From Bacteroides ndongoniae (GTDB taxonomy: Bacteria; Bacteroidota; Bacteroidia; Bacteroidales; Bacteroidaceae): a stretch of 64,000 nt of DNA. The position numbers and the translations under genes were made by a program. This document shows positions 19,015 to 28,140 of this stretch, piece by piece. The stretch spans positions 310,001-374,000 of the forward strand of contig NZ_FNVV01000012.1 of the NCBI RefSeq assembly GCF_900108345.1. Direction: 5' to 3'. The notes beneath the pieces are model-generated. The model was not told the DNA's origin. It worked only from the letters and a program-made list of their open reading frames with translations, and ran no database searches. The stretch's first letter is position 1. Each line of letters starts with the position of its first letter.

Positions 19015-19886
19015 TACAACGTGCCTGCCTTCATCCTCAGGTATTTGTTGATGGACAACAAGGCACACAAATAAGTTATCAGTACCCCAAACAACAATAC
19101 TGCAGCCGATACCAGCATCATTACATCGGGCGTAACCACCCTGATCAGTTCCGGTTCGTACGACACCAGCCAGTAAGCAGCCGCCCACAGAATACAATCT
19201 GCTACAAATGCCGCCAGCACACCTATCCAGAAGTTACGCCGCAGGAAAGGACGCCTGATAAAACCCCAGCTGGCACCTACCAGCTTCATAGTATGAATCA
19301 GAAAACGTTTGGAATAAATAGCCAGACGGATGGTATTGTTGATAAGGGCAAACGATATAAGAGCCAGTATAGCTGCCAGTCCGAGCAACAACAGACTGAT
19401 ATTCCGTATGTTATCATTCACGGCATCAATCAGCTCCTTCTGATACAAAACTTCCTGAATATTGGAGTTCTTCTTTATCAGTTTCTCTATCTTGGCAATG
19501 CTGTCCGAATTGGCATAATCGGAATGCAGTTTTATCTCAATAGAAGCTGTAAAAGGATTATAACCCAAAAATTCTTCAGGATCAGCCCCCATTGCCTCAG
19601 TCTGTTCGCGAAGTGCCTGCTTTTTCGAGATATATTCCGTTTCCTTCACAAATGCCTCTTTATCAAGGCGCTTCTGAAGTTTTAGAATATCCGCTTCCTT
19701 CATCTCGTCACTGATAAGGATAGAAAAACTGATGTTTTCCTTCACGTATACCGAAAGATTATGGGCAGCCAATACGAAAAACACAACCAGCCCCAGCAAC
19801 AGCAAGACCAGTGTCGTGCTGATGCTCGACGTGACAAACTGCATGTCGAAGCCCGAAACCAAATTATTTTTAGATTTACCTGCCAT
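19005..19886 (-). CDS. ftsX: cell division protein FtsX (permease-like)
   Basis: Membrane component of the FtsEX complex that controls peptidoglycan hydrolases at the division site. It has 293 aa with the FtsX layout: an N-terminal transmembrane helix (LVLLLLGLVVFFVLAAHNL near 27-45), a periplasmic domain (about 46-165) and three C-terminal helices. ftsE is not adjacent. The gene lies 33 bp after a methyltransferase gene and starts a row that runs to DUF3098, uppP, truB, queA and folK. Confidence 0.93.
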   Translation of the reverse strand: MAGKSKNNLVSGFDMQFVTSSISTTLVLLLLGLVVFFVLAAHNLSVYVKENISFSILISDEMKEADILKLQKRLDKEAFVKETEYISKKQALREQTEAMGADPEEFLGYNPFTASIEIKLHSDYANSDSIAKIEKLIKKNSNIQEVLYQKELIDAVNDNIRNISLLLLGLAAILALISFALINNTIRLAIYSKRFLIHTMKLVGASWGFIRRPFLRRNFWIGVLAAFVADCILWAAAYWLVSYEPELIRVVTPDVMMLVSAAVLLFGVLITYLCALLSINKYLRMKAGTLYQI

Positions 19887-19919
19887 TCTCCTGTTTCCTT
19901 TCTTTTTATACTGTCCGCA

Positions 19920-20831
19920 TCATCTGTCCGTCTCTTTTTTCTTCCGGAACACATAAATCATCGAACTGCTCCGCTCCTTCCTGACCAGCGAACTGAACCA
20001 CGCCAACGTACCCGTAAACATTCCACGCAGAAATGCACACGAATGACGCATATGTTTCTCGGTAAGCATCGACACATAGAAAGCATCAAAAGGCATAGGA
20101 TGTCTTTCGGCCATGATAAAACCATGATTGGCAGCCAGCTGATGAATCGTGGAAGGCGTAAAATGCCACAAATGACGGGGCACATCGTAAGCAGCCCAAT
20201 AGGCGCCGTACTTTTGTGCATCGTACGACGAACAGTTAGGCACAGCCACAATCAGCACTCCCTTCTCTGTCAGCAACGAATACAGCCGTTCCCACGTCTC
20301 GTTCAGGTGTTCCAGATGCTCCATCACATGCCACAGCGTAATCACGTCGAACGAAGCGGGTTCGTAGTCCGATAAAGCCGTATCAGGCTTTACATCCAGA
20401 TTAAAATGTTCTTTAGCAAACTTCCGTGCTCCCTCGTTCTTCTCTACCGCTTCCACCTGCCAGCCCTGACGGCGCATGGTGTCGGCAAAGTAACCGGTAC
20501 CGGTACCTATATCCAGCAATCGCCCTTCCCGCCGGTGTGCTTCGTGCATCACCAGTCTCGCCTTACGCTTCAGCATGTAACTGCGCACCCAGTGATAAAC
20601 CGAGTTCATCGCCCCTTTCCGGGTATCAGAATGCGAAATATAGTCCGGAGTTTCATAATAACGGCCTATCTCCGCCTCAACAGGAAAATCCTGTGTCAGC
20701 AGAAAACCGCAATTCTGGCAACGACATAAGTGGAATACCTCGCCCGAAGCGTAATGGTCAACGCATGTCAACGCACGTTCCAACTGTGTGCTGCCGCATA
20801 CCGGACAAGATTTTATAGTGAGTTTATTCAT
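19920..20831 (-). CDS. class I SAM-dependent methyltransferase with N-terminal zinc-finger-like segment
   Basis: Probable methyltransferase of the Methyltransf_23 type. The ATG at 20831 (MNKLTIKSCPVCG) is preferred; an upstream ATG at 20858 would add nine residues that do not look like a family N-terminus. CPVCG at about 9-13 and CRCQNCG near 36-42 form a four-cysteine knuckle. Motif I is LLDIGTGTGYF near 107-117; DVITLWHVMEHLEH is a typical post-I/II motif. It may modify a lipid or sugar, but the substrate is unknown. It leads the ftsX row with a 33-bp gap. Confidence 0.88.
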   Translation of the reverse strand: MNKLTIKSCPVCGSTQLERALTCVDHYASGEVFHLCRCQNCGFLLTQDFPVEAEIGRYYETPDYISHSDTRKGAMNSVYHWVRSYMLKRKARLVMHEAHRREGRLLDIGTGTGYFADTMRRQGWQVEAVEKNEGARKFAKEHFNLDVKPDTALSDYEPASFDVITLWHVMEHLEHLNETWERLYSLLTEKGVLIVAVPNCSSYDAQKYGAYWAAYDVPRHLWHFTPSTIHQLAANHGFIMAERHPMPFDAFYVSMLTEKHMRHSCAFLRGMFTGTLAWFSSLVRKERSSSMIYVFRKKKETDR

Positions 20832-20858
20832 CGAACGTTCTACCAAATAACGATGCAT

Positions 20859-21370
20859 CCCAAACCGTCAGGCTGCAATACACCTAAATTTGGTGCAAAA
20901 TAACAAATAAAAAGTGATTTACAGGGATTCTGTTAAGGAGATTTAAGGATAATGTAAGCCCGAAGCACATCTTTAGCAATGCCGGAGATCCTGTCTGACG
21001 ATCTAAACCAAGCATTGCATTGTCCCTGCCCGAAACCCGCATCAGCTTCCGCAAGTCCAAAGGGAATTTTTAGGAAATACATCCTGCATTCAGCTGAAAA
21101 ACGGATAACGAATCTTGTCAAAACAATCCAATTTTGCCGTAAAAATCCATCCATGACAAGCAATGTATTATCTGATACATTCACTCTACTAAAACACTTT
21201 TTTACCCCTTCATTCATGATTTAAAGGCCACGTTTTTACTTCCATTAACAGTATATCACCTTTTTTTTGCCGTGATGTTACGTAGTCAAAGGTTTTTGTT
21301 ACACTATTATGAGGCAAACAATCTCCAAACCCTTAATTTTGTGATATCACTTAAACCAATAATTTATACC
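20859..21370. other. intergenic region between divergent methyltransferase and araC-type genes
   Basis: No convincing gene was seen in these 512 bp. Two short overlapping open frames on opposite strands (about 20933-21224) show no family resemblance and no promoter. TAATTTTG at 21334-21341 matches the -7 element and would serve the araC-type gene. Confidence 0.5.
21334..21341 (+). promoter_or_regulatory. -7 element of the AraC-family gene
   Basis: TAATTTTG fits TAnnTTTG and lies 29 bp before the chosen ATG at 21371. No TTTG occurs at the -33 distance. This placement supports the start at 21371, because an ATG at 21272 would lie upstream of it. Confidence 0.45.
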
Positions 21371-22234
21371 ATGAAAAAGATTGATATTTTCCATCCATTG
21401 ACGCTCAACGTCGGATTGGCCATTCACAATGCCGACTGGAACTGGCAAAATGTCACCAGTCCTTTCACACGAATCTATTATGTAACCAAAGGACATGCCA
21501 AAATCATTCTGCCTTCCGGAGAGTATCAGCTCAAACCAGGCCACATGTACATGATTCCTTCGTTTACCTTGCACAGCTATAGCTGCGAGGAACATTTCGA
21601 ACATTATTATATACATATATACGAGAAACTGGAATTTGAGTCAAGTTTCATGGACGACTACAATTTTCCCGTCGAAATTAAAGGAGAATCCATCGACCTG
21701 GAACTGGTAAAACGGTTATGCGAACTGAATCCTTCCATGGCATTACCCAAATCCGATCCCAGATCATACGACAACGACCTGACTTTATCCGAATATATCA
21801 CACGCAACGAACAGCGGGATATTACTCTGAAACTGGAATCAAGGGGCATCCTGTTCCAGCTCATCGCCAAATTTATGAAGGAAGCCAAGCCCAAAGAGGA
21901 CGATATCGACAACCGCATCAAAAAGACGCTGATTATGATACAGAAGAACCTGGACAAGAAAATCAGTGTCGAAGACCTTGCCAAAGAAGCCTGTCTGTGC
22001 AAAGGCTATTTCACCCGCCTGTTCAAGGAGAAAATGAAAACCCTTCCAACCCATTACATCATACAGCGGAAAATAGAAAGAGCACAGCAAATGCTTACCA
22101 TCAAGGACATATCCATCAGAGATGTGGCTGCAGAGCTGGGATACGACGACTGTTCACACTTCATCAGCATATTCAAAAGGGAGACCGGTATCACTCCGCA
22201 AGACTTCAGAATGCACGCAATCGATATGCACTGA
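21371..22234 (+). CDS. AraC-family transcriptional regulator
   Basis: One-component regulator: an N-terminal cupin-like sensing domain (about 20-120, with VTKGHAKIILPSG and LKPGHMYMIPSF) and a C-terminal AraC/XylS double helix-turn-helix (about 190-285). The latter has ISVEDLAKEACLCKGYFTRL and the signature DVAAELGYDDCSHFISIFKR. Translation probably begins at the ATG at 21371 (287 aa), giving a start MKKIDIFHPL. It converges on the minus-strand MG2/TonB-plug gene. Whether it controls the neighbouring PUL or a distant target is not visible. Confidence 0.93.
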   Translation: MKKIDIFHPLTLNVGLAIHNADWNWQNVTSPFTRIYYVTKGHAKIILPSGEYQLKPGHMYMIPSFTLHSYSCEEHFEHYYIHIYEKLEFESSFMDDYNFPVEIKGESIDLELVKRLCELNPSMALPKSDPRSYDNDLTLSEYITRNEQRDITLKLESRGILFQLIAKFMKEAKPKEDDIDNRIKKTLIMIQKNLDKKISVEDLAKEACLCKGYFTRLFKEKMKTLPTHYIIQRKIERAQQMLTIKDISIRDVAAELGYDDCSHFISIFKRETGITPQDFRMHAIDMH

Positions 22235-22346
22235 TACTGAAGTCAACGGAACAATATCAAAGACAAAATGTCTACTATTATAGTTTATAAAATAAAAAAG
22301 CGTCTCGTTAAATCAGGAAAAGACACGTCTCCAGTATACTATTTTT

Positions 22347-22427
22347 TTCCCAGTTAGGAAAAAGTAATTTCCTAGTTAGGAAAAAACAATTCCCCAGTTA
22401 GGGAACTTCCATTTCCTAACTGGGGAA
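22347..22427. repeat. array of four 14-16 bp palindromes at 22-bp period, including a terminator hairpin
   Basis: TTCCCAGTTAGGAA (22347), TTCCTAGTTAGGAA (22369) and TTCCCCAGTTAGGGAA (22390) each read as a dyad and are spaced exactly 22 bp. A fourth copy, TTTCCTAACTGGGGAA (22412-22427), is inverted. Units 3 and 4 form a 15-16 bp stem. On the minus strand TTGTTTTTT follows, so this stem can end transcription of the gene at 22463-25093. Units 1 and 2 are not needed for that. Confidence 0.8.
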
Positions 22428-22462
22428 TATAATATCCGTATGCTGTTGTCAAGGTTTAACAG

Positions 22463-25093
22463 TTACTCAGGAAGCATCGACGAACTGGAAGAGATAATCA
22501 TACCGTTCTTGCACACACCTTCCACTACCACCCGGTAGTCGACGGGCGAATCGGCCGCATAAAATTCCACATGTGCCCTGCCTTCAGCATCAGCCACTAC
22601 CGACGGATTCCAATAGATGGTCGAACGCAAATCACGCGAACGCGACTCCAGCTTCTCCTTCGTATCATACACCGGCGAGTAGAACTCTACCTCCTGCTGA
22701 TAGCCCAGCGGCGTCACAATCCCCATGTTCTTGTTCAGCGTATTCTTTTGGACGAATCCTTTTTTGGTCGTGATGACAATAGCGCCCGACATGGCACGCG
22801 CCCCGAAAATGGGACCGACCGTAGTAGGAGGTGAAAAGAAAATATCAGCAATATTGTCTACATCCAACCAATCATAACTAAAAACTTCGGTTGGTGCATT
22901 ATCAAGCAGTACCATCGGTGTTCCTCCTCGATATGTCACGTCAGTACCACTTACTATAATACCCGGCAGGCGTCGCACAATATCCAGTACAGAAAGGAAA
23001 TGTCCTTTCTCTATTTCTTCCGATGTTATGACTTTCGAAGTCGAAACGGAATAGTAAGGCGAACTGGTTTCCACTACCGGTTTTCTCCGAGCCGTAATCA
23101 ACACTTCCGACAAATTGTAAACCCGCATTCCATTTTCAATGGTATACTTCATATCCATCTTCTGCACATAATTGTGTTCTACTTTCATTTCCAGCCGTGG
23201 AGGCAAGAGCTTCAGATCAGACTGCGGGAATGCCCTACACGAATCTATTTCAATAAATACGTTCCGTGAACCTTTTGATTTCTGAGCTTGTATAATGTAT
23301 TTTGTATCTTCAGGATATTCCAACCCATCAAAGCGAAATACCCCTTCTGTATCAGCCTTGGTCACGGTTGTTCCTATCACAGAATCATTCAGTGCAAGCA
23401 ACGACAGATAAGCACCTTTTGATGCCGAAAAATAACCTTCTACTTTTCCGGTCACCACGTCACCCAGTTCCACCGGATAGGGAAGTGTTTCCGTCGTATG
23501 TCCTTTCAGGATTTCCGGTACATTGTATCGGCGCCATCCCTGGGTCATCATCAGCAAGTCCAGGTTGTATTCGGTTTTCCTGTCTTTCTTCAAGTAGCTG
23601 GCAGGTTGTTCGATATAGCCTTTCAGCTCTGAAGTCAGCAACAATGTAGAGACGATGTTCGACGTTGTGTCAGGTTGTACATCCGCCTTGTCCACTACCG
23701 ACATCGAAAAGTTACCTTCCAACGGATTACCATACACATCTTTCAAGGTCAGGTCAAGTGCCACTTTCTGACGCGGAGTATAATCGGACTGATCAGGATT
23801 CAGTGTTACGGCTGCCACTGCATTATCCTGCCGCGAAAACACCAGACGTTCGCTCAGAATGTTGCGATTCTCGTCTATCAGGATAAAGTGTATAATACCC
23901 GCCGGAAAAAAATCTCTTTCAAAGTCGATATACCTGCGACTGTTGTCCCACGGCTGGACATAAAGCACCAGCCCGCGCAACTGGGCCACCAGCGTCAGGT
24001 CCTGCCGATTTGCATTGAGAGGCGAACGGTTCAGGCTGACACGCAACACATCGTTGCGCCACAGCGTGTTAACGGCGATGGCCTGCTCCGAAGCTACCGG
24101 CAGTTCAAACAGCTTCTCTACCCCTTCACGGGTCTTGCAATGGGCAACATACCGCTTGCCGGGCATACAGTTCAGCGTAAAGCTACCCATTCCCAAGTGT
24201 GTACTGCGGAAAGTGGTGCACACCTTTCCTTCCTCGTCTTTCACCTCGCCTTCCACGTCCACCGATAATCCGTCGGTACCAATGGCCTTGAAAGCGATCT
24301 TCGACTGTGAAGAAAGAACGGCCGTTCCTCCTTCCGGGAAGAATGTCACGCTGAAATCGCTATCATCAAAAGGCAACGACAGATAACGTTCGGCTATCTT
24401 ATTATTGTAAATGGTCTGTAACAGATATGTTCGGGATGTATTGACTTCTTTTTCTTTGAATGTATATTCAGCCACTCCGTTTCTGAATTTCAGATGATCC
24501 CCCTTTCCATCCGGGTCACCATCGGCAAAAACGAGTACTTGCTGTGGTACGATTGTGTCCGTGTTGTCTGTCTCGCTAGAAAAATAAATGCGGGTTTTCA
24601 GGTCTTTCCCATGCTCCGTAATCACTACGTGAGGCTTCAGTTCCTGCGCAGCGGGTGTCGAAATAAACATCGACTTGTGCGCAAAATAATCTTCACCGAC
24701 GTTCCGCATAAACTGTGTATAGGCCCTGATGGTGTAATATCCCTCCGGTTGCTCCTCATCAATGTCGAGATAGCCGCCGAAACTTCCTTTGTCATCGGGT
24801 CTTATCTTGATACGTTTTATCAGGCTCCCCGTAGGGGCTGTCAGTTCTACATAAACGTAACGGCTTGCATTGGCCTGCACCATTGTCAGCGCATCCACTA
24901 CATGCACTCTGAACCACACCCGTTCTCCAGCCAGATACACACTGCGATCGGTATGTATGCTCATCTTCTCCTGCGGGAAGTGGGACAGTTCCTTTTCGAA
25001 AAGACGAACAATCGTATCCGGCATTATTTGCCAGGCGTTTATATTCGTCACAAACACAAATACCAGAAATAATGCAGATACGATTGTCTTCAT
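22463..25093 (-). CDS. exported MG2-domain protein with TonB-receptor plug domain
   Basis: 876-aa exported protein (signal peptide ending near NINAW). About 40-135 looks like an alpha-2-macroglobulin MG2 domain (SIHTDRSVYLAGERVWFRV). The middle has repeated beta-sandwich segments. About 690-795 is a TonB-dependent-receptor plug (LDIVRRLPGIIVSGTDVTYR, PMVLLDNAP, FGARAMSGAIVITTKKG) with no beta-barrel after it. The last 80 residues form a beta-rich tail. Related proteins are common in Bacteroidota, but their function is not established. It lies 41 bp after the DUF4361 gene with no clear promoter, so it may be co-transcribed with the PUL. Confidence 0.85.
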   Translation of the reverse strand: MKTIVSALFLVFVFVTNINAWQIMPDTIVRLFEKELSHFPQEKMSIHTDRSVYLAGERVWFRVHVVDALTMVQANASRYVYVELTAPTGSLIKRIKIRPDDKGSFGGYLDIDEEQPEGYYTIRAYTQFMRNVGEDYFAHKSMFISTPAAQELKPHVVITEHGKDLKTRIYFSSETDNTDTIVPQQVLVFADGDPDGKGDHLKFRNGVAEYTFKEKEVNTSRTYLLQTIYNNKIAERYLSLPFDDSDFSVTFFPEGGTAVLSSQSKIAFKAIGTDGLSVDVEGEVKDEEGKVCTTFRSTHLGMGSFTLNCMPGKRYVAHCKTREGVEKLFELPVASEQAIAVNTLWRNDVLRVSLNRSPLNANRQDLTLVAQLRGLVLYVQPWDNSRRYIDFERDFFPAGIIHFILIDENRNILSERLVFSRQDNAVAAVTLNPDQSDYTPRQKVALDLTLKDVYGNPLEGNFSMSVVDKADVQPDTTSNIVSTLLLTSELKGYIEQPASYLKKDRKTEYNLDLLMMTQGWRRYNVPEILKGHTTETLPYPVELGDVVTGKVEGYFSASKGAYLSLLALNDSVIGTTVTKADTEGVFRFDGLEYPEDTKYIIQAQKSKGSRNVFIEIDSCRAFPQSDLKLLPPRLEMKVEHNYVQKMDMKYTIENGMRVYNLSEVLITARRKPVVETSSPYYSVSTSKVITSEEIEKGHFLSVLDIVRRLPGIIVSGTDVTYRGGTPMVLLDNAPTEVFSYDWLDVDNIADIFFSPPTTVGPIFGARAMSGAIVITTKKGFVQKNTLNKNMGIVTPLGYQQEVEFYSPVYDTKEKLESRSRDLRSTIYWNPSVVADAEGRAHVEFYAADSPVDYRVVVEGVCKNGMIISSSSSMLPE

Positions 25094-25134
25094 CTTAAAA
25101 AAGGGTAATAAAGAATATAATAACTAATACCTAA

Positions 25135-26061
25135 TTATCGGGAAGCTCGTTGCTCTTCTATCCAATCTTCTATTTCACGCTGCTCTGCATCAGTATCTCT
25201 TGATTTATAAAGAAAACCTTCTGCTCTCCATATAACATTATCTTGACGATATGTATACCAAAGATCGTAGACCTCATACTCGGGTACATATACACCACCA
25301 CCATCAATCAGCTCAAATTCATTCCAAGTAGCCATGCTCAAAGTATTGTCCTCGTTTACAGTAATCTTAAACGTATGTGACTGACGATAGTCATTTCCGC
25401 TACCTTCTGTCCACTCATTGTTATAGTGGAACATACGTACTGTACGACCATTATCCGTAGCCATCAAAGTTCTAGGCATTTTATAAGTCAACGAATCTGT
25501 AGGATCTTCTGTATTTCTCAACATACCATCCATCGTATAGCTTCCGGAGAATTCATTCACCAAATTCAAACGTACCAAAGCAACCGTATCTTCTTCTGTC
25601 ACGGTATAAGCTGAAGTATCAGACAAACGGAACGAAAGCATATACAGCGAATCACAATGTAATGTAGCAGGCTTCACATAAATAGGAAAAAGTTCATAAA
25701 CATTTCCAGCCTTAACAGTAACCTGATTCGAAGGATATTCGTAAATATCGGGAGAAAGATTTCTGTAATGTCTTGCTTCAGCAGACAGTTCCCGCGAATT
25801 ATAGCGATCAATTTCATCAGGACACTCTTCAAGCGTAGCTGTCACATCTTGAGGCAATGACAATGAACCACTGACGGCAATAGACAGACGGACGGTATCC
25901 TGATCGTAACCGATGTTCAACTCTTTATCGATAATCTTATTGGCACTACCCACAATGTAAACAATCGGTGGATACTGCTCGTGTTCCATAGGAGACTCCT
26001 GGTCGCAACCTGTAAAAAACAGGAGGGACAATATTAATGGAAATAATATACTCTTTCTCAT
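25135..26061 (-). CDS. DUF4361/BT_3044-like surface lipoprotein of the PUL
   Basis: Lipoprotein with lipobox FTGC (Cys19) followed by DQE, an acidic run resembling the Bacteroides surface-export signal. An N-terminal DUF1735-like domain (about 30-155) and a C-terminal domain rich in beta strands (WNEFELIDGGGVYVPEYEVYDLWYTY) match DUF4361 proteins. These follow SusD in many PULs and are thought to bind glycan at the cell surface, in the position of SusE/F. It has 308 aa and comes 60 bp after susD. Confidence 0.82.
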   Translation of the reverse strand: MRKSILFPLILSLLFFTGCDQESPMEHEQYPPIVYIVGSANKIIDKELNIGYDQDTVRLSIAVSGSLSLPQDVTATLEECPDEIDRYNSRELSAEARHYRNLSPDIYEYPSNQVTVKAGNVYELFPIYVKPATLHCDSLYMLSFRLSDTSAYTVTEEDTVALVRLNLVNEFSGSYTMDGMLRNTEDPTDSLTYKMPRTLMATDNGRTVRMFHYNNEWTEGSGNDYRQSHTFKITVNEDNTLSMATWNEFELIDGGGVYVPEYEVYDLWYTYRQDNVIWRAEGFLYKSRDTDAEQREIEDWIEEQRASR

Positions 26062-26121
26062 AATCGATCTGTTTTTTATAAAAAATCTTCTTTCATTTGA
26101 TCTACTTTTAGAGCCATAATA

Positions 26122-28128
26122 TTAATAGCCCGGATTCTGAACCAACTTGGCATTGCGATCCAAAATCTCCTGATTAATAGGATAAAAATACATCTTATTG
26201 TTAAACACACGTTTCATACTGGTTTCTGTATTCCAGACTCTAACGGTATAAAACTTCTCACGTTCAGCCATCTTGGCACTGACATCCAAGCCTGTAATAG
26301 GTTTATTATATGCGTTGGGCGCATCTTTCCAACGGCGCAAGTCATAATAACGCTGATTCTCAAAAGCAAATTCTACACGACGCTCCAGTTTAATCAGATC
26401 TTTCATCGTAGCATAATCGGAAGCCTCGGCCTCGGTTATCCCCGGAAGCCCGGCACGATAGCGAATCTGGTTGAAATAGAATATCATCTCAGGAATATTT
26501 CTACTAACAGTTATGCCGGTAGCTTCGTCCGTATAAGACCCATCCATTTCGTTCATAGCTTCCACGTAACTTAAAAGCACCTCCGCATAACGGACAATCG
26601 GATAAGTTTTAGCTTTCACCTGACCTTGCCAGTTCATAATATCTTCTTGATTAACATATTTACGCGACGTATATCCCGTACGGTTGTAGTCAACCTTGAT
26701 AGAACCGGTAGGCATGGAGTTACCGTCAGAGAAATAATTGGCCACAAAATTCTTCTTAGCTTCTGTACCTGTATATGATGTACATGGCCATACACAATAA
26801 TTAAACCCAATGGAGGCATAATAACGAGGTTCACGATTATCGTCACGATGAGCACGGTCAGGACTCAACACGTAATTCTCAGAAAAAGTCTTTCCTGTAC
26901 CAACTGCTTTCCAAGATTTTTCTTCTTCCGTTGCCTCACTGTAAGGACGTCCGTCGGCCATACGATAGCAATCTATCAAATCCTGTGTCACACTGAATCC
27001 ATTGATGCCTCCTAAAGGATTGGGATAGTAAGTCCAATCATCTGTAGTTAACCGATCACAATAATAAATCAGTTCTTTATTATGGATAGCCTGAATGGAA
27101 CCGTCAAAAATAGATTTATAACTTCTATACGGATCAATGTCACCGGCACCATAAGGGAAAGGTTCCTTGGAAACTGTTTCCGGCAATTCGAGTGTACCAG
27201 CAATCCGGTCGGTTGTCTCTATTTTTTCAACAGTATTCAGAGCATATTTATTCAAATCAATAATCCGTTTAAATACTACTGCAGCCTTTCCCCAACGGGT
27301 TTTATCTTCGGTTTGCGAGATAAACGGCGTACCGTCCGAACGGCGCCAATCAGCATAATATGTATTGCCATTGAACAATGGACTGGCCCAATAAAGACGC
27401 ATACGCCCCATGATGGCTAAAGCAGCACCTTGCGTCGGGAGGAACTGGAAAGCCTCTTCACGCTCAAGAGGCAAATAAGCAACGGCTTGTTCCAAGTTTT
27501 TACAAACATATTCTACACAATCGTCGTACGAAGAACGTTCGTAAGAAACACTCTCGGCTGAAGCATCCGTATCGAAAGCATAGTCCGGAAGGATAGGCAC
27601 AGGACCATAGAGACGCATCAGGCTATAATAGAAATAAGCACGCATAAAATAAGCACGCCCCATATAGTCACGGCGCTCCATATCTGTCAGTTCCTGACAC
27701 TCAGGAATACGAGCCAACAGAATATTGGTTTTCCGAATGCCACGATAATAATTTTCCCACGGATTAAAACGGTGAGTATCACGAGGAACAACCTGATCTA
27801 TCATAAAATACATAGCGCTATGATTCCAGTCCACCCAAGGAACAAAGGCATCATCGGTAACAAGGCCGCTAGGAGAAAAAACATACTTATCACCATCTGT
27901 ATTATTATTCGTTACTAAATTAGACTCATTAGGCAAATAAGCAGCCGCTCCATTTATATACTGTAGCAAACGTTCTTTAGATACAAATACCGAATCAATA
28001 GTAATTTGATCGTATACATATTTATCGATGTCCAAAAAATTCTCACACGAACTAAAAGTAGCAATTCCTGCCAATGCGGTCAGTCCACAAAAGAAACCGC
28101 AAGTCTTTGATATTAATTTATTTTTCAT
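26122..28128 (-). CDS. SusD/RagB-family outer-membrane glycan-binding lipoprotein
   Basis: Surface lipoprotein that caps the SusC-like transporter and binds glycan. Lipobox TFSSC gives Cys28, followed by ENFLDID, a typical SusD start. The N-terminal TPR-type helices include RDYMGRAYFMRAYFYYSLMR and YGPVPILP near 155-185, the family hallmark. The C-terminal SusD domain contains YPIVRYAEVLLSYVEAMNE and RRVEFAFENQRYYDLRRW. At 668 aa it is on the long side. It is preceded by susC with a 12-bp gap. Confidence 0.96.
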   Translation of the reverse strand: MKNKLISKTCGFFCGLTALAGIATFSSCENFLDIDKYVYDQITIDSVFVSKERLLQYINGAAAYLPNESNLVTNNNTDGDKYVFSPSGLVTDDAFVPWVDWNHSAMYFMIDQVVPRDTHRFNPWENYYRGIRKTNILLARIPECQELTDMERRDYMGRAYFMRAYFYYSLMRLYGPVPILPDYAFDTDASAESVSYERSSYDDCVEYVCKNLEQAVAYLPLEREEAFQFLPTQGAALAIMGRMRLYWASPLFNGNTYYADWRRSDGTPFISQTEDKTRWGKAAVVFKRIIDLNKYALNTVEKIETTDRIAGTLELPETVSKEPFPYGAGDIDPYRSYKSIFDGSIQAIHNKELIYYCDRLTTDDWTYYPNPLGGINGFSVTQDLIDCYRMADGRPYSEATEEEKSWKAVGTGKTFSENYVLSPDRAHRDDNREPRYYASIGFNYCVWPCTSYTGTEAKKNFVANYFSDGNSMPTGSIKVDYNRTGYTSRKYVNQEDIMNWQGQVKAKTYPIVRYAEVLLSYVEAMNEMDGSYTDEATGITVSRNIPEMIFYFNQIRYRAGLPGITEAEASDYATMKDLIKLERRVEFAFENQRYYDLRRWKDAPNAYNKPITGLDVSAKMAEREKFYTVRVWNTETSMKRVFNNKMYFYPINQEILDRNAKLVQNPGY

Positions 28129-28140
28129 AATTAATTTCTT

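Noticed and set aside
20933..21224. Two overlapping short open frames on opposite strands in the 20859-21370 gap
   Set aside because: Neither has a promoter, a signal peptide or a recognisable family; they overlap each other, so at most one could be real, and no evidence supports either.
22347..22427. Possible CRISPR array
   Set aside because: The regular repeats are only 14-16 bp, the gaps of 7-8 bp are too short for spacers, the last unit is inverted and no cas gene is near.
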